Shown: positions 27,837 to 38,382 of the stretch, piece by piece
How positions within the stretch are numbered: the first letter of the stretch is position 1
Layout: each line of letters opens with the position of its first letter
NCBI RefSeq assembly: GCF_008831285.2
Contig: NC_045147.1
Coordinates: forward strand, 3,062,001-3,126,000
DNA length: 64,000 nt
Source of the DNA: Nymphaea colorata
Taxonomy: Eukaryota; Streptophyta; Magnoliopsida; Nymphaeales; Nymphaeaceae
Direction of reading: 5' to 3'
Translations under genes and position numbers: made by a program
Notes under the pieces: generated by a model
What the model was told of the DNA's origin: nothing
Databases searched by the model: none
What the model saw: the letters and a program-made list of their open reading frames with translations, nothing else

Positions 27837-28934
27837 TCAGTTCTAATTAATTATTATAAATTGTAAAAAATGTATTTGCATATCTGCCATCCGAGTGATC
27901 AAGTTATGCATAAGTTCACATTCGTATAAACGAACGCCAAAAGTGACACTGTAGATTTGCGGTAAGGCGATGTCATTTAGAAATTTCTTATAAAAAAAAA
28001 AAAAAGGTGTCATCAGCTGGTTTTGGAATCGAATCAGCGAAGTGAATTGGCCGAATCAATTATGAATTAGCAAAAAGACATTTGAAATTTTATTTTTGAA
28101 AAAGAAAGGGAAAAATATATTTAAAAAAGAATTTAAAACAAAAATATTCTCAAAAAATCTTAAAAAATAGTTAAAAATGACACATGGCACTTTTGGATCG
28201 GCCAGCGAATCAGCTTGAAATATCATTGTGGCAACATATTGGTTTCAAAATAATAAACTCATTTGTTTTTCATTCTCCATGTCGTTCACTCTTTTGACAT
28301 GTTGGATCTGTGTTTGTGGATCATGAAACCCCGATCATACGTTTGCACATCAGGTGGGATTGGTTCCCAGAATTCCAGCTGATTAGGGTTCCAAAATAGG
28401 TCCCCGATCCAGATCCAAAATAGCTAAATGCATCAGAGCTTAGGCTACAATCCAATTTAATCAAATAAACAATTGTGAAATCCTTAAACAGATCTGAAAC
28501 CATTTGCACCGGATTCATTACCGGATGGTGCAGGCACCGTAGTTCAAAAGTGCATCTCTTAGCCCCTTAGAAAAAAAAAAAAAAATCGACCTTCTTAACT
28601 AGAACTTAAAGGGCATGCACATTAGAAAGATGGAAAAACAAATGCTCGAAAATCTTTATGAGATGGTAACAAGTATCTGGATATGAAATGTATGTGTTCC
28701 ATCTCAAAGGATTCTACGAGTCATTGGACGTGATTGGATGCACGCCCGAAACAATCCTTTGGAACCAAAACATCGTTTTTTGGTGTGTTTGCAAACAGAG
28801 TTTGAGGGAAAACAAATTTCCTCGAGAAAAAACTTTTTTCTCTTGAGAGTGAAAAACTTGGTTGGGGGCAGGCTTTTCACTTAAAAACCAGTTTTGAGAT
28901 ACATGGACGACAGCCTAGCTCGTTGAGCAGCGCC
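27175..28934. other. Intergenic with short AT tract
   Basis: No gene recognised. Contains (TA)n at about 27804-27833 and several A-runs. Uninformative short open frames only. Confidence 0.45.
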
Positions 28935-29123
28935 AAAGGCAGAGCTAAAAATTTTTCATGAGGCATGTCGAATTAAAGTTTTTAAATTTTGATTAAGGCT
29001 GAAATATCATTTTTCAAAATTTTTATATAAAACAAGTAAAATTTTTTAAAATTTACATGTAAATTTGTTAAAAAAATTTGAGGTAGGTTTAGGCCCATGC
29101 AGGCCCTTCCTTGGCTCAACCCC
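28935..29123. mobile_element. Diverged member of the short-element family
   Basis: Left end AAGGCAGAGCTAAAAATTT and right end TTGGCTCAACCCCT resemble the ends of the elements at 26957 and 35306. The interior has the same AT-rich text as the 33388 and 35306 copies (TTTTAAATTTTG, AAATTTACAT). No target-site duplication seen. Confidence 0.5.
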
Positions 29124-30254
29124 TATGCAGGGCGCAGCCACGTAGAAGGCAAGTCATCAGTTCAATTTTCATAGGTGCTACTCCCTCAAACTTTAAACGG
29201 TGTGATCGCAAGACTTTAGTTAACATGTGTATCGTACCCCACCCAAGTCCCTGTGCAACCCAAGACTGTAAAGGCAGGAAAATAAACTTTAAATTAACTG
29301 TCATTTAGCTTTAATGAGTTTCTAAAAGCACCTTCCAAAACCCATTTTTGTTGTCCAAAGAGAAACCAGGTTTCAAAGAGTGAAAGCAGGGCTTTGTTAT
29401 ATGTCATTCAAATACACAAACCAGATTTTAAAACTCACTAAAATCAATGGCAGAGACATATGGGGGCTACTGCCCACACCATCCCATTAAAAATTTCACT
29501 ATCACTGCTCGTGTGCACAGGTGCGTGTGTGTGTTGATGCACCCATTCCATTACTATGAGCTGTTAATCTTACACTGCCATCAATGATATCAATGGATTG
29601 GATTGCAGTGGATTGGATTCCAACATGTATACCAAATCCAAACCACATTAAAATATTTTAAGAACAGACTTTTAAATGGATTGCCATAGGATATTTATCT
29701 AAAGCTTATAAGTTGGATCCAAACCCAAATATGATAGGCTATTTGTTTTGGTCGGAAACCAATTGGCCCTGTAATAAACTATTATGTTAAGTAGTTATTT
29801 TAATTCTAGAAAAAAAAATTGGACTTGTAAATAACTAAATAGTTTTGAGTATTTTCGGCATATTTTATTATAAAATTTGATTTTGTGAAAATTCGAACCC
29901 CCTTGCAAGCGCTTATGCTTTCCCATGGGCTTGAGATCCAACTAGTTCATCATCAAAGGGCTTTAAATAGAAGTTCATAAGGACCAGAGTGTCTCCCCCA
30001 TTAGTCCACTCTCAACTCAAATCTAGTCTTAGTTTGAAAGGTGAAACATTCTTTACTCGACCTAGACGGTCAATCCTGAACTCGGTCTAGACCTGACTGA
30101 GCCTACCATTTGTCCTCCAGAAACCTCAGGAAATATGTGATCGCAATGTTCAAAAGTTGAACGCCATAATGATTCTCAAGTAACAAAGTCTTGGTTAATT
30201 TGGGGCTCTGCAGGGAAAGGCTTAAAATGAACTGGGCTCGAGCCATTATCCAAT
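29124..30254. other. Intergenic, nothing recognised
   Basis: Low-complexity and moderately repetitive plant DNA without coding signal. Confidence 0.4.
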
Positions 30255-30475
30255 TCATTAGTATCATGCCTTAAGGGCAACCAGGCAGTTTACACTCAAA
30301 AGATCTAAAGTTCGAATCCCGTGATTGCTGTAAAAGGTGGCAAGCATGACGGAATCAGTGTAAGTGCAATCACTAGTTCAAGTAAGGTTGCATGTACCGG
30401 ATCCCAAGCAATTTTGAGAAACTTTAAAGGCTGGCACTCGACCATGTGTGTGTCAACATATAACAACAACAAGAT
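30255..30475 (+). mobile_element. SINE-like sequence
   Basis: Contains a good RNA polymerase III B-box-like motif (AGTTCGAATCCC near 30309), a body with GTGGCAAGCATGAC, and a short (AAC)n tail near 30465. The A box is poor. This could be a decayed tRNA-derived SINE. Confidence 0.4.
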
Positions 30476-30774
30476 TGTAATCTGGTGCATGTATTCATTA
30501 TTTATGTTTATAAATTATTAAATTATTTAGAAGTACTAAAGTAAACCAAATGTAATTTTGCTAGTTCTCGCACTACCTGTTCATAAAGTCCAGCCGTATT
30601 GGCATCTCGGCGCGTTCGTGTGACACATGTGTTTCATAGGGCCAAGAACTTTGTTCGGGTACTCGGCCCATAACGAGTCCGACTTAAGCCAGCTATTCAA
30701 CCCATGAGCCAACCCGGCCCACTGGCCATTGTTGAGGGCTTGAGTCAACCCAATACACTTTTGGATTCGGTTTC

Positions 30775-30990
30775 TTTAGGTTAGCGCAATCGGTTGGGTT
30801 GAGTGGCGCATTATAGCTAAGTTTTGAGTTCAAATCTTGAAGAGTGCTATTTTGATGATATTGCGAGATGTTGAAATTGAGATTAGAGATGTTTTTTTGG
30901 AGGCTAAGTAGACTGATTCTTGTCCCTTACTCTTCCCATCATTTCTTCTCTCTTTCTTTCTTTCTCTCTCTTATCCTCCTCTACAAGATG
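30775..30990 (+). mobile_element. SINE-like sequence
   Basis: An A-box-like TTAGCGCAATCGG (30781) and a B-box-like GAGTTCAAATC (30826) are spaced about as in tRNA-derived SINEs. They are followed by unrelated sequence ending in a pyrimidine-rich stretch. The 3' limit is uncertain. Confidence 0.45.
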
Positions 30991-31264
30991 CCGTCTTGGT
31001 CTCCAACTTTCGCCTGTCATCAGCGGGCACCCATTTGGATCTTTCTTTCTTTGAAAAAAAGAAACTTTCGGTGGATTGTCAAAAGTCTTTAGTATAATAA
31101 AAAGGGAAAATATACACATAAAGGTTGGCATGAGGCTAGGTGTGTCATGGACACCAAGTTGGTGGTCAAGCTAGGAGCTGGACATGGGCTGACAAGAACT
31201 CTAAACCTGCTCAAACCCACATTTGTCGAGCCTTATTAAAACCTGTTTCTGCTTAGAGCAAAAA

Positions 31265-31505
31265 AGTTTTAGCTAATCCATCTTCTTGTTGCAATTGATT
31301 GGATGTTTGTAATGCTACACAACATTGACCTATGTTTAGTGTGAAGTTTTAGCGAAGGGGCACCGATCCTTCTTATTGTTGCAATTGATTGGATGTTTGT
31401 AATGCTACGAAACATTGGCCTATGTCTAGTGTGAAGTTTTCGCTAAGGGGCACCGATCCTTCTTATTGTTGCAATTGACAGAACATTGGCCTATGTTCTA
31501 GTGTG
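31265..31505 (+). repeat. Minisatellite, ~90-bp unit, three copies
   Basis: Copies begin at 31265 (79 bp, lacking the GGGGCACCGA block), 31344 (90 bp) and 31434 (72 bp, with an internal deletion of about 18 bp). All start with AAGTTTT and end CTAGTGTG or a near match. Confidence 0.9.
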
Positions 31506-31941
31506 GGCACCTCATTTGGCTAGACCTAAACGTATCACATGATAAATAAAAATTTTATAAAGGTTTACTCATGTTGGGAATTTATAAACGTTTACTCGCC
31601 CACACCAGCCCCATGGTAGCTCTGCTGACCCAACATTGAACATCGGGATTCTCCACTTTCATGGAATTTTTTATTTTTTTTTTTCACTTTTACCAATTTT
31701 TTCCTCATAGCTGGGCTTGTTTTGTCATGGTTATTGAATTGGATGGCTTGAAGATGGAGAAGTGTGAGGAGACGGCATCTTCTGTTGCCAAAACCCCATT
31801 GGGGTCTCTTGCCTCGCAAGTTGGCATCTTCTTTTGCCAAAGGTGATCGCCGGAGCAAGGAAAGGAAAGAATATAGCTGCATTTATAGATGAGGATGGCG
31901 CTTTCTATCCGTGCTGTTGCTTAATTCAAAGAGAACCAACA

Positions 31942-32172
31942 ATGGATGCTCTGCTCATGAAGCTGTCTTCCATAGCAGAGGCCGCACTCGCAGACAAGAA
32001 GTTTGACCCCAACAGAGTGGAAGAGCTGATGAAGGAGTTCGAGAGAGAATCCATGGCGTCTTTGGCTGCAATGGAAGAGCAGGCAATGCAGGCCAGCAAA
32101 GACGCAGAAGCTTCAGTCAGAAAGGCCCATGCGTCGTGCATCAAGTCATCAATGTCCAGTACATCTGATTGA
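31942..32172 (+). CDS. Hypothetical 76-residue acidic helical protein, possibly a truncated gene copy
   Basis: The ATG at 31942 opens a 76-residue frame (MDALLMKLSSIAEAAL, then FDPNRVEELMKEFERESMAS, and a Ser-rich end). The frame stays open upstream to 31834 without another ATG. Composition (Ala, Glu, Lys, Met) predicts a long amphipathic helix. It brings to mind the N-terminal part of small plant proteins with a FDPNRVEELMKEFE-like motif that continue about twice as long. That link is from memory and unverified. No neighbouring exon was found, so it may be a truncated or retroposed copy. Confidence 0.45.
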   Translation: MDALLMKLSSIAEAALADKKFDPNRVEELMKEFERESMASLAAMEEQAMQASKDAEASVRKAHASCIKSSMSSTSD

Positions 32173-32718
32173 TTACTGAAATGGGTTTTCTTACATGATT
32201 AATCTATCCTTCACCCTCTGCAAACTGTTCAGCTGTGAAAAGAAATATGTGCATGCTTGAACATTTCGTGAATCAAATACGTCAATTATTTATACATGTA
32301 AAGAGAAAATGCATGCCCAACCAAATGTATGTACGGTTTACACGGTTATATTTTGAATTCCATAATATTTCGAGTTTAATGAGGCATTCTGCCTTGTACA
32401 TTCTTGTGTTCATGTACTCTTCTACTATTTAATGGGCGATTAGATCGAAAACTCTAATCTCTGACTAGGGATGATGATACAGACGCAGGAACAAGCGAAA
32501 AGGACCATATGGTGCTTTTATAATAAGCAAAAATGAATGGCTCTCATACAATCAACATTTTGGTAAAAAAAAAAAAACATTTTTCATAAAAATAAGTTAT
32601 GTTTATAAAGATTTATAAGCATATTAGGATGTTTATATGTTCTTTAAAATAATTCTTTTAGAAAAAATTTAAAGGGACTGGTTTCTATCCCTGACCTAAG
32701 TGCCTGGTTTTACCAATT

Positions 32719-32761
<43 letters not shown>

Positions 32762-33387
32762 CGGCCACCATCTATTGGATGAGTTGTTTTAAATTTTGCG
32801 ATGCTAAAAACTGGTGCCAATGGTGCATTTTGTTGTATATGACAAATGATTTGTTGCTGTTGAATGCATCATTTGTGATACTTTTGACCATTCAAAATTT
32901 AAATAACTCATCTCATAATGAATGTTGGGCATGTATATATATATATATATATATATACACTCACTTAACTTTTGATGGCAGCAGCTTAAATATCTTTATT
33001 TGACTGCCTAAATTACATAGATGAAAAAAACCAAGCTTATTCATGTGCGTGATGTCACCACAAATTTATCATGCTTGTGAAAATCATATATGCAACTCAC
33101 CGACTTGTGGTTGCTGAAATTAATTATGCGATGCAGAAGACCAACTTAGCACGGAATGTGAACGACAACTATTCAAGTCACGTCTGCAACAAACACGCAA
33201 TTTTAGTGGCTTCTCACCAACATTGGGTGCTGCAAAGGCGCGTGGATTGTGCAACTCATTTTCTAAGGGTTGACTTCTTTCCCCACATCTAGTCACAAAA
33301 TTTCAATAAAAAAGTGACGGGTATATATATATATATATAGAGAGAGATATATATATATATATAGAGAGTGAGAAAAAAAAAAGAAAG
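32173..33387. other. Intergenic with microsatellites
   Basis: No gene recognised. Contains (CT)n(TA)n at about 32719-32760, (AT)n at about 32933-32957 and (AT)n/(AG)n at about 33322-33367. Confidence 0.5.
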
Positions 33388-33567
33388 AGGTGGACGAAGT
33401 TAGAATACTGAGTAGAATTAAAGGTTCTAAATTTTAAGTAGGGTTAAAATATTATTTTTTAAAATTTATATATATGAAATTTTGAAAATTTACATATAAA
33501 TTAAAAAAAAATAAAATGAGTCCAGAGGGCTCAAAGGGGCCGTGGCCCCGTATTGGCTCTGCCCCTA
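33388..33567. mobile_element. Diverged member of the short-element family
   Basis: The right end GGCTCTGCCCCT matches the family end. The left end (GAGGTGGACGAAGTTAGAA) is degenerate. The AT-rich interior resembles the copies at 28935 and 35306. Confidence 0.5.
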
Positions 33568-34559
33568 TACATATCCATGTGGTGAGGTCATGATTGGAGG
33601 GAGGGCAGGATGGCTGACGGATTTCACCTTAATCCATATATACACAGGCACATAGTTTAGTGCTTAAATTTAAAAATTTAAAAGTCAATTATGCCATGTG
33701 GTGGACAGTTCAAATTTAAAATTTTATTGCTAAAAAACTATAAATCATGAGTAAAATCACACTAAATTGTTCGTTGCTATATTTCTTAGCGATAAATTTT
33801 TAAATTTTAACCCACTTGCAATATCCAACAACATTGAACTTATATATATGTGTGTGAAAAATCAATGATGCTATGTGCCACAAAGTTGTTGGATGGCACA
33901 AAAAAAAAAACTATAAATAACTAAAGCGGCCAAAACTATCGCCGTACTATAGACTATAGCTAATATCAATTTAGTAATTGGTCTTTACTAACAAATTTTT
34001 TTATTTTATTCATCCAAATAACATTTGGTACATAACAACATTGAATTCCTGCACATATATATATATATATATATATAACTTCAAATTGCGCAACATGCAA
34101 TTGTAAAAGCAAAAATATTATAAACTGAAAAACACACAATGCACAAGTTGGCGCGAACTTTTCCTTTTAACGATCATATGGCAAATTTTGTAAGATATAC
34201 TGCAGCCTTGTCCACGCTTGCTGCTTTTGCCATGAAATTGCTCAAAATTTTCACATTTAAAAAGTTGAACGTCCAGAAGAGATGGTTAAAGCCCATAAAA
34301 CGATATTATTAACTTATATTCATACATTCTTTTTCAGATCACTTGTTATTCGAATCGGCATTTTGTGTCCAAATCCGAATCTAATTAGAAGAACCCAGAA
34401 AAGACTCAATTGGACCTCAACCCTAACCGTTTGAATGTCTAGACGTTAACATCTGGCCCCTTGTTTTTCACCAGATTATTCTACCTGAAAAGGATTTGAA
34501 GATGTAAGGTTTTCAAATCTTTGATATAATCCTTGTATATCTTAAGCATAGGATTTTTA
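33568..34559. other. Intergenic, nothing recognised
   Basis: AT-rich with an (AT)n run at about 34055-34077. No coding signal. Confidence 0.45.
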
Positions 34560-34813
34560 AATCCTTATTGAAAATCAATAATCTAAAATCTTTGAATTTA
34601 AGATCTTATGATCTTAGATCATCTCATATTATTAAAAATCAAGAATCTAAAATCTTAGAGTTCAATATCTTATGATCTTAGATCATGTCATGTTAATTAA
34701 AAATCAAGAATCTAAAATCTTAGAGTTTAAGACCTTATGATCTTAGATCATCTCATATTATTAAGAATCAAGAATCTAAAATCTTCGGCTTTAAGATCTT
34801 ACGATCATCTCAT
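34560..34813 (+). repeat. Minisatellite, ~64-65-bp unit, about four copies
   Basis: TTATGATCTTAGATCAT recurs at about 34606, 34670 and 34735, with AATCTAAAATCTT between. A weaker first copy starts near 34560 and the last copy is partial. Confidence 0.9.
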
Positions 34814-35023
34814 ACCTAAGGTCCAAGGTAATCAAGAACCTTTTGAATTTCTCTAAGGGTGACGTGAATTGATTGCTGAAGAGGTTTCCCTACAATCACG
34901 TCACGACATTCTTCTCGCTTTCTTTCCAAAGTTTTATTTTAGGAAATAACCCTTTGCTTTTGTTCAAAAATGAGTTCCCTATTTCCAGATTGCCAATAAG
35001 CCACTTCTATTAAAAGACACTTA

Positions 35024-35026
<3 letters not shown>

Positions 35027-35069
<43 letters not shown>
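35027..35069. repeat. (TA)n microsatellite
   Basis: About 21 TA units. Confidence 0.95.
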
Positions 35070-35072
<3 letters not shown>

Positions 35073-35305
35073 TTGCCCATCTGAATAAAAGAAAAACACA
35101 GAACCAGCCGAATGAAAAGAAGAAAATGTAGGAAATGCATAAACCATGCAAAAACTTTTCCAATTTAGCGATAAGAGTTTATTTTTGAAAGAAAACTTAT
35201 GAACCAAGTTATTTGTTGTGGCCCGCAAGGCGGTCATGAAAGTGGGACCCACAAACCACCCCCCAAAAAAGGTAAAACGAGCCCAATATGCGGGTCGGCT
35301 GTACT

Positions 35306-35462
35306 TAGGGGCAGAGGGAGAGGGGAGCCCGCAGGGGCCTTGGCAATTTAAAAGGTTTTAGATTAATATATATATAAATTTTGAAAATTTTTTATTTTGG
35401 TTCCTGTTAAATTTTAAAACTATAATTCGGCTCCTGCGACAAAAAAGTTTTAGCTCTGCCCC
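35306..35462. mobile_element. MITE-like element with perfect 10-bp target-site duplication
   Basis: The element of about 157 bp starts TAGGGGCAGAG and ends GCTCTGCCCC (inverted ends). It is flanked by identical CGGCTGTACT at 35296-35305 and 35463-35472. A duplication of 8-10 bp with short inverted ends suggests a Mutator- or hAT-like non-autonomous element. Confidence 0.85.
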
Positions 35463-35472
35463 CGGCTGTACT

Positions 35473-37068
35473 ACGTGTCAATAGGAAGGGGTCTGCTTTA
35501 TGGGCATAACATGAAATATACCAGGAAAGATTAGGGCCATTTTAGACATATAATTTTTTTTAGAGTTTTTCATACTGCCTTTTATCATACTCTGGCAAAA
35601 GAAAAAAAGGGATAATACAATTGTTTGCCCAATTTAACTGAGTTCTTTGATTTGAGTTAGCGGATTGTGTGTGTGTATAGAAATAGTCAACAAAGTTTTC
35701 CGAAATATTAAGCTCATTTTTGGCTCTCAACTGAAGAATCTCTTTTGTTTTTGCAGGTCAATGCAGGGAACCAGGGGTATTTGTTTTGACATATGAAAAA
35801 GACTATAAATACAGAAAGCCACTGAATTCATATATTTGAGCCTTTTTATTTAAATTCATTGTTCGTTCTTGCATCGCATTGCTGACACTAGTATCTTCCA
35901 AATAGTATTTAGGAGATGTGACATGAAGTTCATTACCACGTCTATCATCATCTATATTATTTTTAACGTCGGCAGCATTCAATTTTAAATGTTACAAAAC
36001 ATCATCAATAGAATTGTCAACATCTTTTGATGATGGCCTTTTCTTTAGTTTTACTGCTCGTTTGTTGTAGTTATTCCTGATATTTCCTCTTGCTGCTTTC
36101 TTTGGGTATCTTTCACTTGCCTCTATCATCTCTTTGTTTCAACTGTCAATCTCCCAATTGATTCTTTTTGTTCAAGGATTTGAATTTCATAAGAGTCTTT
36201 TTAGTGAAGCTACAACAATGGTTAATCTTCTGCGTGTAATAGTGATTGTATAGCAAAGAAATTGCCTTTCAAAACTCTATTGATCTATGCCATTGTAAAC
36301 CTGTTCATTCATAGCATTAGGAAACCTACCATGCTGCTAAGAGCTTTATTGAATGAAATTGCTAAATGTGTTTCTTGTTGATTACTTGGCGATTAATGTC
36401 ATGAATTATAGGTTTTCATGCTGTCAATGCTAATATATATATATATATATATGCATATATATATTAATTTTGTTAAAGATATTAAAAACCCATATGTTGG
36501 CAAGCTGCATTAAAATTTTGACAATAAGCAATTCGATGCAAGTCAAGCAAGACACGTGAATCGAAGGGTGAAACTCAAAAGCATGTGCTAGCAGCTTAAA
36601 AAAGGAGCGCGGCAGCTCGATCCACGCTTGTTCCTTTTTCTCGAACCGATCTCTGACAAGCTTCCTCTGAGCCGAATCGATCAAGGAGCTGCATGGTTTG
36701 TTTAGGACCGCCGCTAGATGTACCCAATAAAACCAACAAAAAGGCCTCTTTGGTATAGGGCGGCAGATTCGTTGGCTGTTCAACTGAAACCAGAGCTTTT
36801 CTTCTCTGCCAATTTGGTCCACCGTCGCCAGGCCCATTTGCTTCCACTTCTCTTTGGATGGGGGAAGGTGGCTGAACCCCAATCGCCAACTCCATCGGCA
36901 CGATGATGTCATCCTGACGCGTCCTCCTCATGTGATGTGAAGAATTGCTGCCCATCGAAACTTTCTTCTTGTGAGAGAGGGAGAGAGAATATGCCATCCT
37001 AGTTCCCTCCCGAATAACTGAGATGCTGAAGCCGGTCCCATGATCATTCTCTTTACAAAAACCGAAGC
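35473..37068. other. Intergenic, upstream of the phosphoesterase gene
   Basis: Contains (AT)n at about 36433-36466. Minus-strand 36997-36596 is a 133-codon ATG-started frame (MAYSLSLSHKKKVSMG...). It overlaps a second long minus frame and has no recognised motif. I treat both as unproven, since the segment is less AT-rich than its surroundings and open frames are then easier by chance. Confidence 0.4.

Positions 37069-37094
<26 letters not shown>
37069..37094 (+). repeat. (CT)n microsatellite, probable 5' UTR
   Basis: About 13 CT units just upstream of a potential 5' UTR donor (TTTCAG/GTTAGC at 37110/37111). CT tracts are frequent in plant 5' untranslated leaders. Confidence 0.8.
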
Positions 37095-37099
<5 letters not shown>

Positions 37100-37110
37100 T
37101 TGCGTTTCAG

Positions 37111-38263
37111 GTTAGCACTTCTTTCGCTCTTTCTCTCTTTGATTTCACATGGGTTTTGGTCTTTGTTTATGTGCATGTTGCAGTGCTTGGGAATTTCCTT
37201 TCATGTTTCTGCTGCTGTTCTTGTTTGATGTTATTTGAGAGGTTCAAATTTGTGGGGAATAAAGACGAGATGAGGTGGGAACATATGGGTCGAATATATT
37301 CCAATTTTGTTGTCCTCAAAAAGGGTTTTCGGTTGTTGCTTTGATATTGCCGTTCTTGATTTCAAAAACGAAGGTGGGTGGTTTTTTAATTCTTTGTTCA
37401 GAGGATTCTACTGTCGCAAAAGTGGAATGCTTAAGAGGGAAATTCCTTTTGCTCTCCTTAATGGTGTCTGAGTGGTCATCATGGTAGGAAGGAGGGTAAG
37501 GGAGGTTTCGCTGGACTCAAGGGTCGTGCTTCGCTTTGTTAACGATGACAGTCTCTTTGTACTGATTTAGGGTGCTTGTTGTCGTCAGGGAATGGTTAGT
37601 TTCTGTCAGCTTTGTCTCTCCTCAGGTCCTTCTTCTTTCCTTTTCACTTTCTCCTAATATTTTGGTGCTCATCAAATGGAAAGAATTCGATGAACTCATG
37701 CTTTTTCTTTTTGTTTCACAAGAATTAGTCGAAGAGGGGTTAGGAGTCTCTAATGATAAAGTCACACTTGTGTTCTGAAATGCGCCTGATAAGGTGGTGT
37801 TTACCGGGGTGTTTCTCTCTTATTTTGGTTTAATTTGCATGTCCATTGGTGTTTTTAGTTTGAACTTACACGCGCTTAAAGGTACTATGTTAAAAGCTGG
37901 GGGTCGTGGAAGAAAAGTTTCTTCTCATCTAGTTAGTGTCGTTTCATATGAAACCAAGTTATTTATACAAACTGTCACTTCTATGTTATCAGATCTTTCT
38001 ATATACTTGCTTAGCAACTCGACAAGCTGTTGTTTCTGTTTTTCCGGGGCATTAGTGCTTTTCCTAGAATGCTAAGTAGGCATGTTTTTAAAACTGAAGT
38101 GCAAATTGATCGCTGCTGCTTTCTATTGTTCAATTTCCTTCCAAATATCATTTGACACCTTTTTGAAATTGTTACTTTTTTCCTTATTTCTTCTCATTTA
38201 CTCATACATCTTTTGGTCCTTGGCCGCACTTTGATTAAAACCTGGACATGTCGTTTCTTGCAG
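37111..38263 (+). other. Probable 5' UTR intron of the phosphoesterase gene
   Basis: The donor candidate at 37111 (CAG/GTTAGC) and the acceptor TTTCTTGCAG ending at 38263 bracket T-rich sequence with no conserved frame. The 119 bp from 38264 to the ATG at 38383 would be second-exon leader. Inferred from splice-site quality only. Confidence 0.45.
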
Positions 38264-38382
38264 ATAGTTTACCAAGAAAGGAGCACATGCTTCTAAGTTT
38301 ACTTTATGGTGGATGATCTCCCTTCCAACAACAGTTCAAGTGTTGGAAGTTGCATGAGCTGATTCAAGAAGACATTATATCC

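Noticed and set aside
36430-36997. Two overlapping minus-strand frames (133 and 160 codons) upstream of the phosphoesterase gene
   Set aside because: They occupy different frames of the same DNA, no family was recognised, and one runs into an AT microsatellite. Not supported as a gene.
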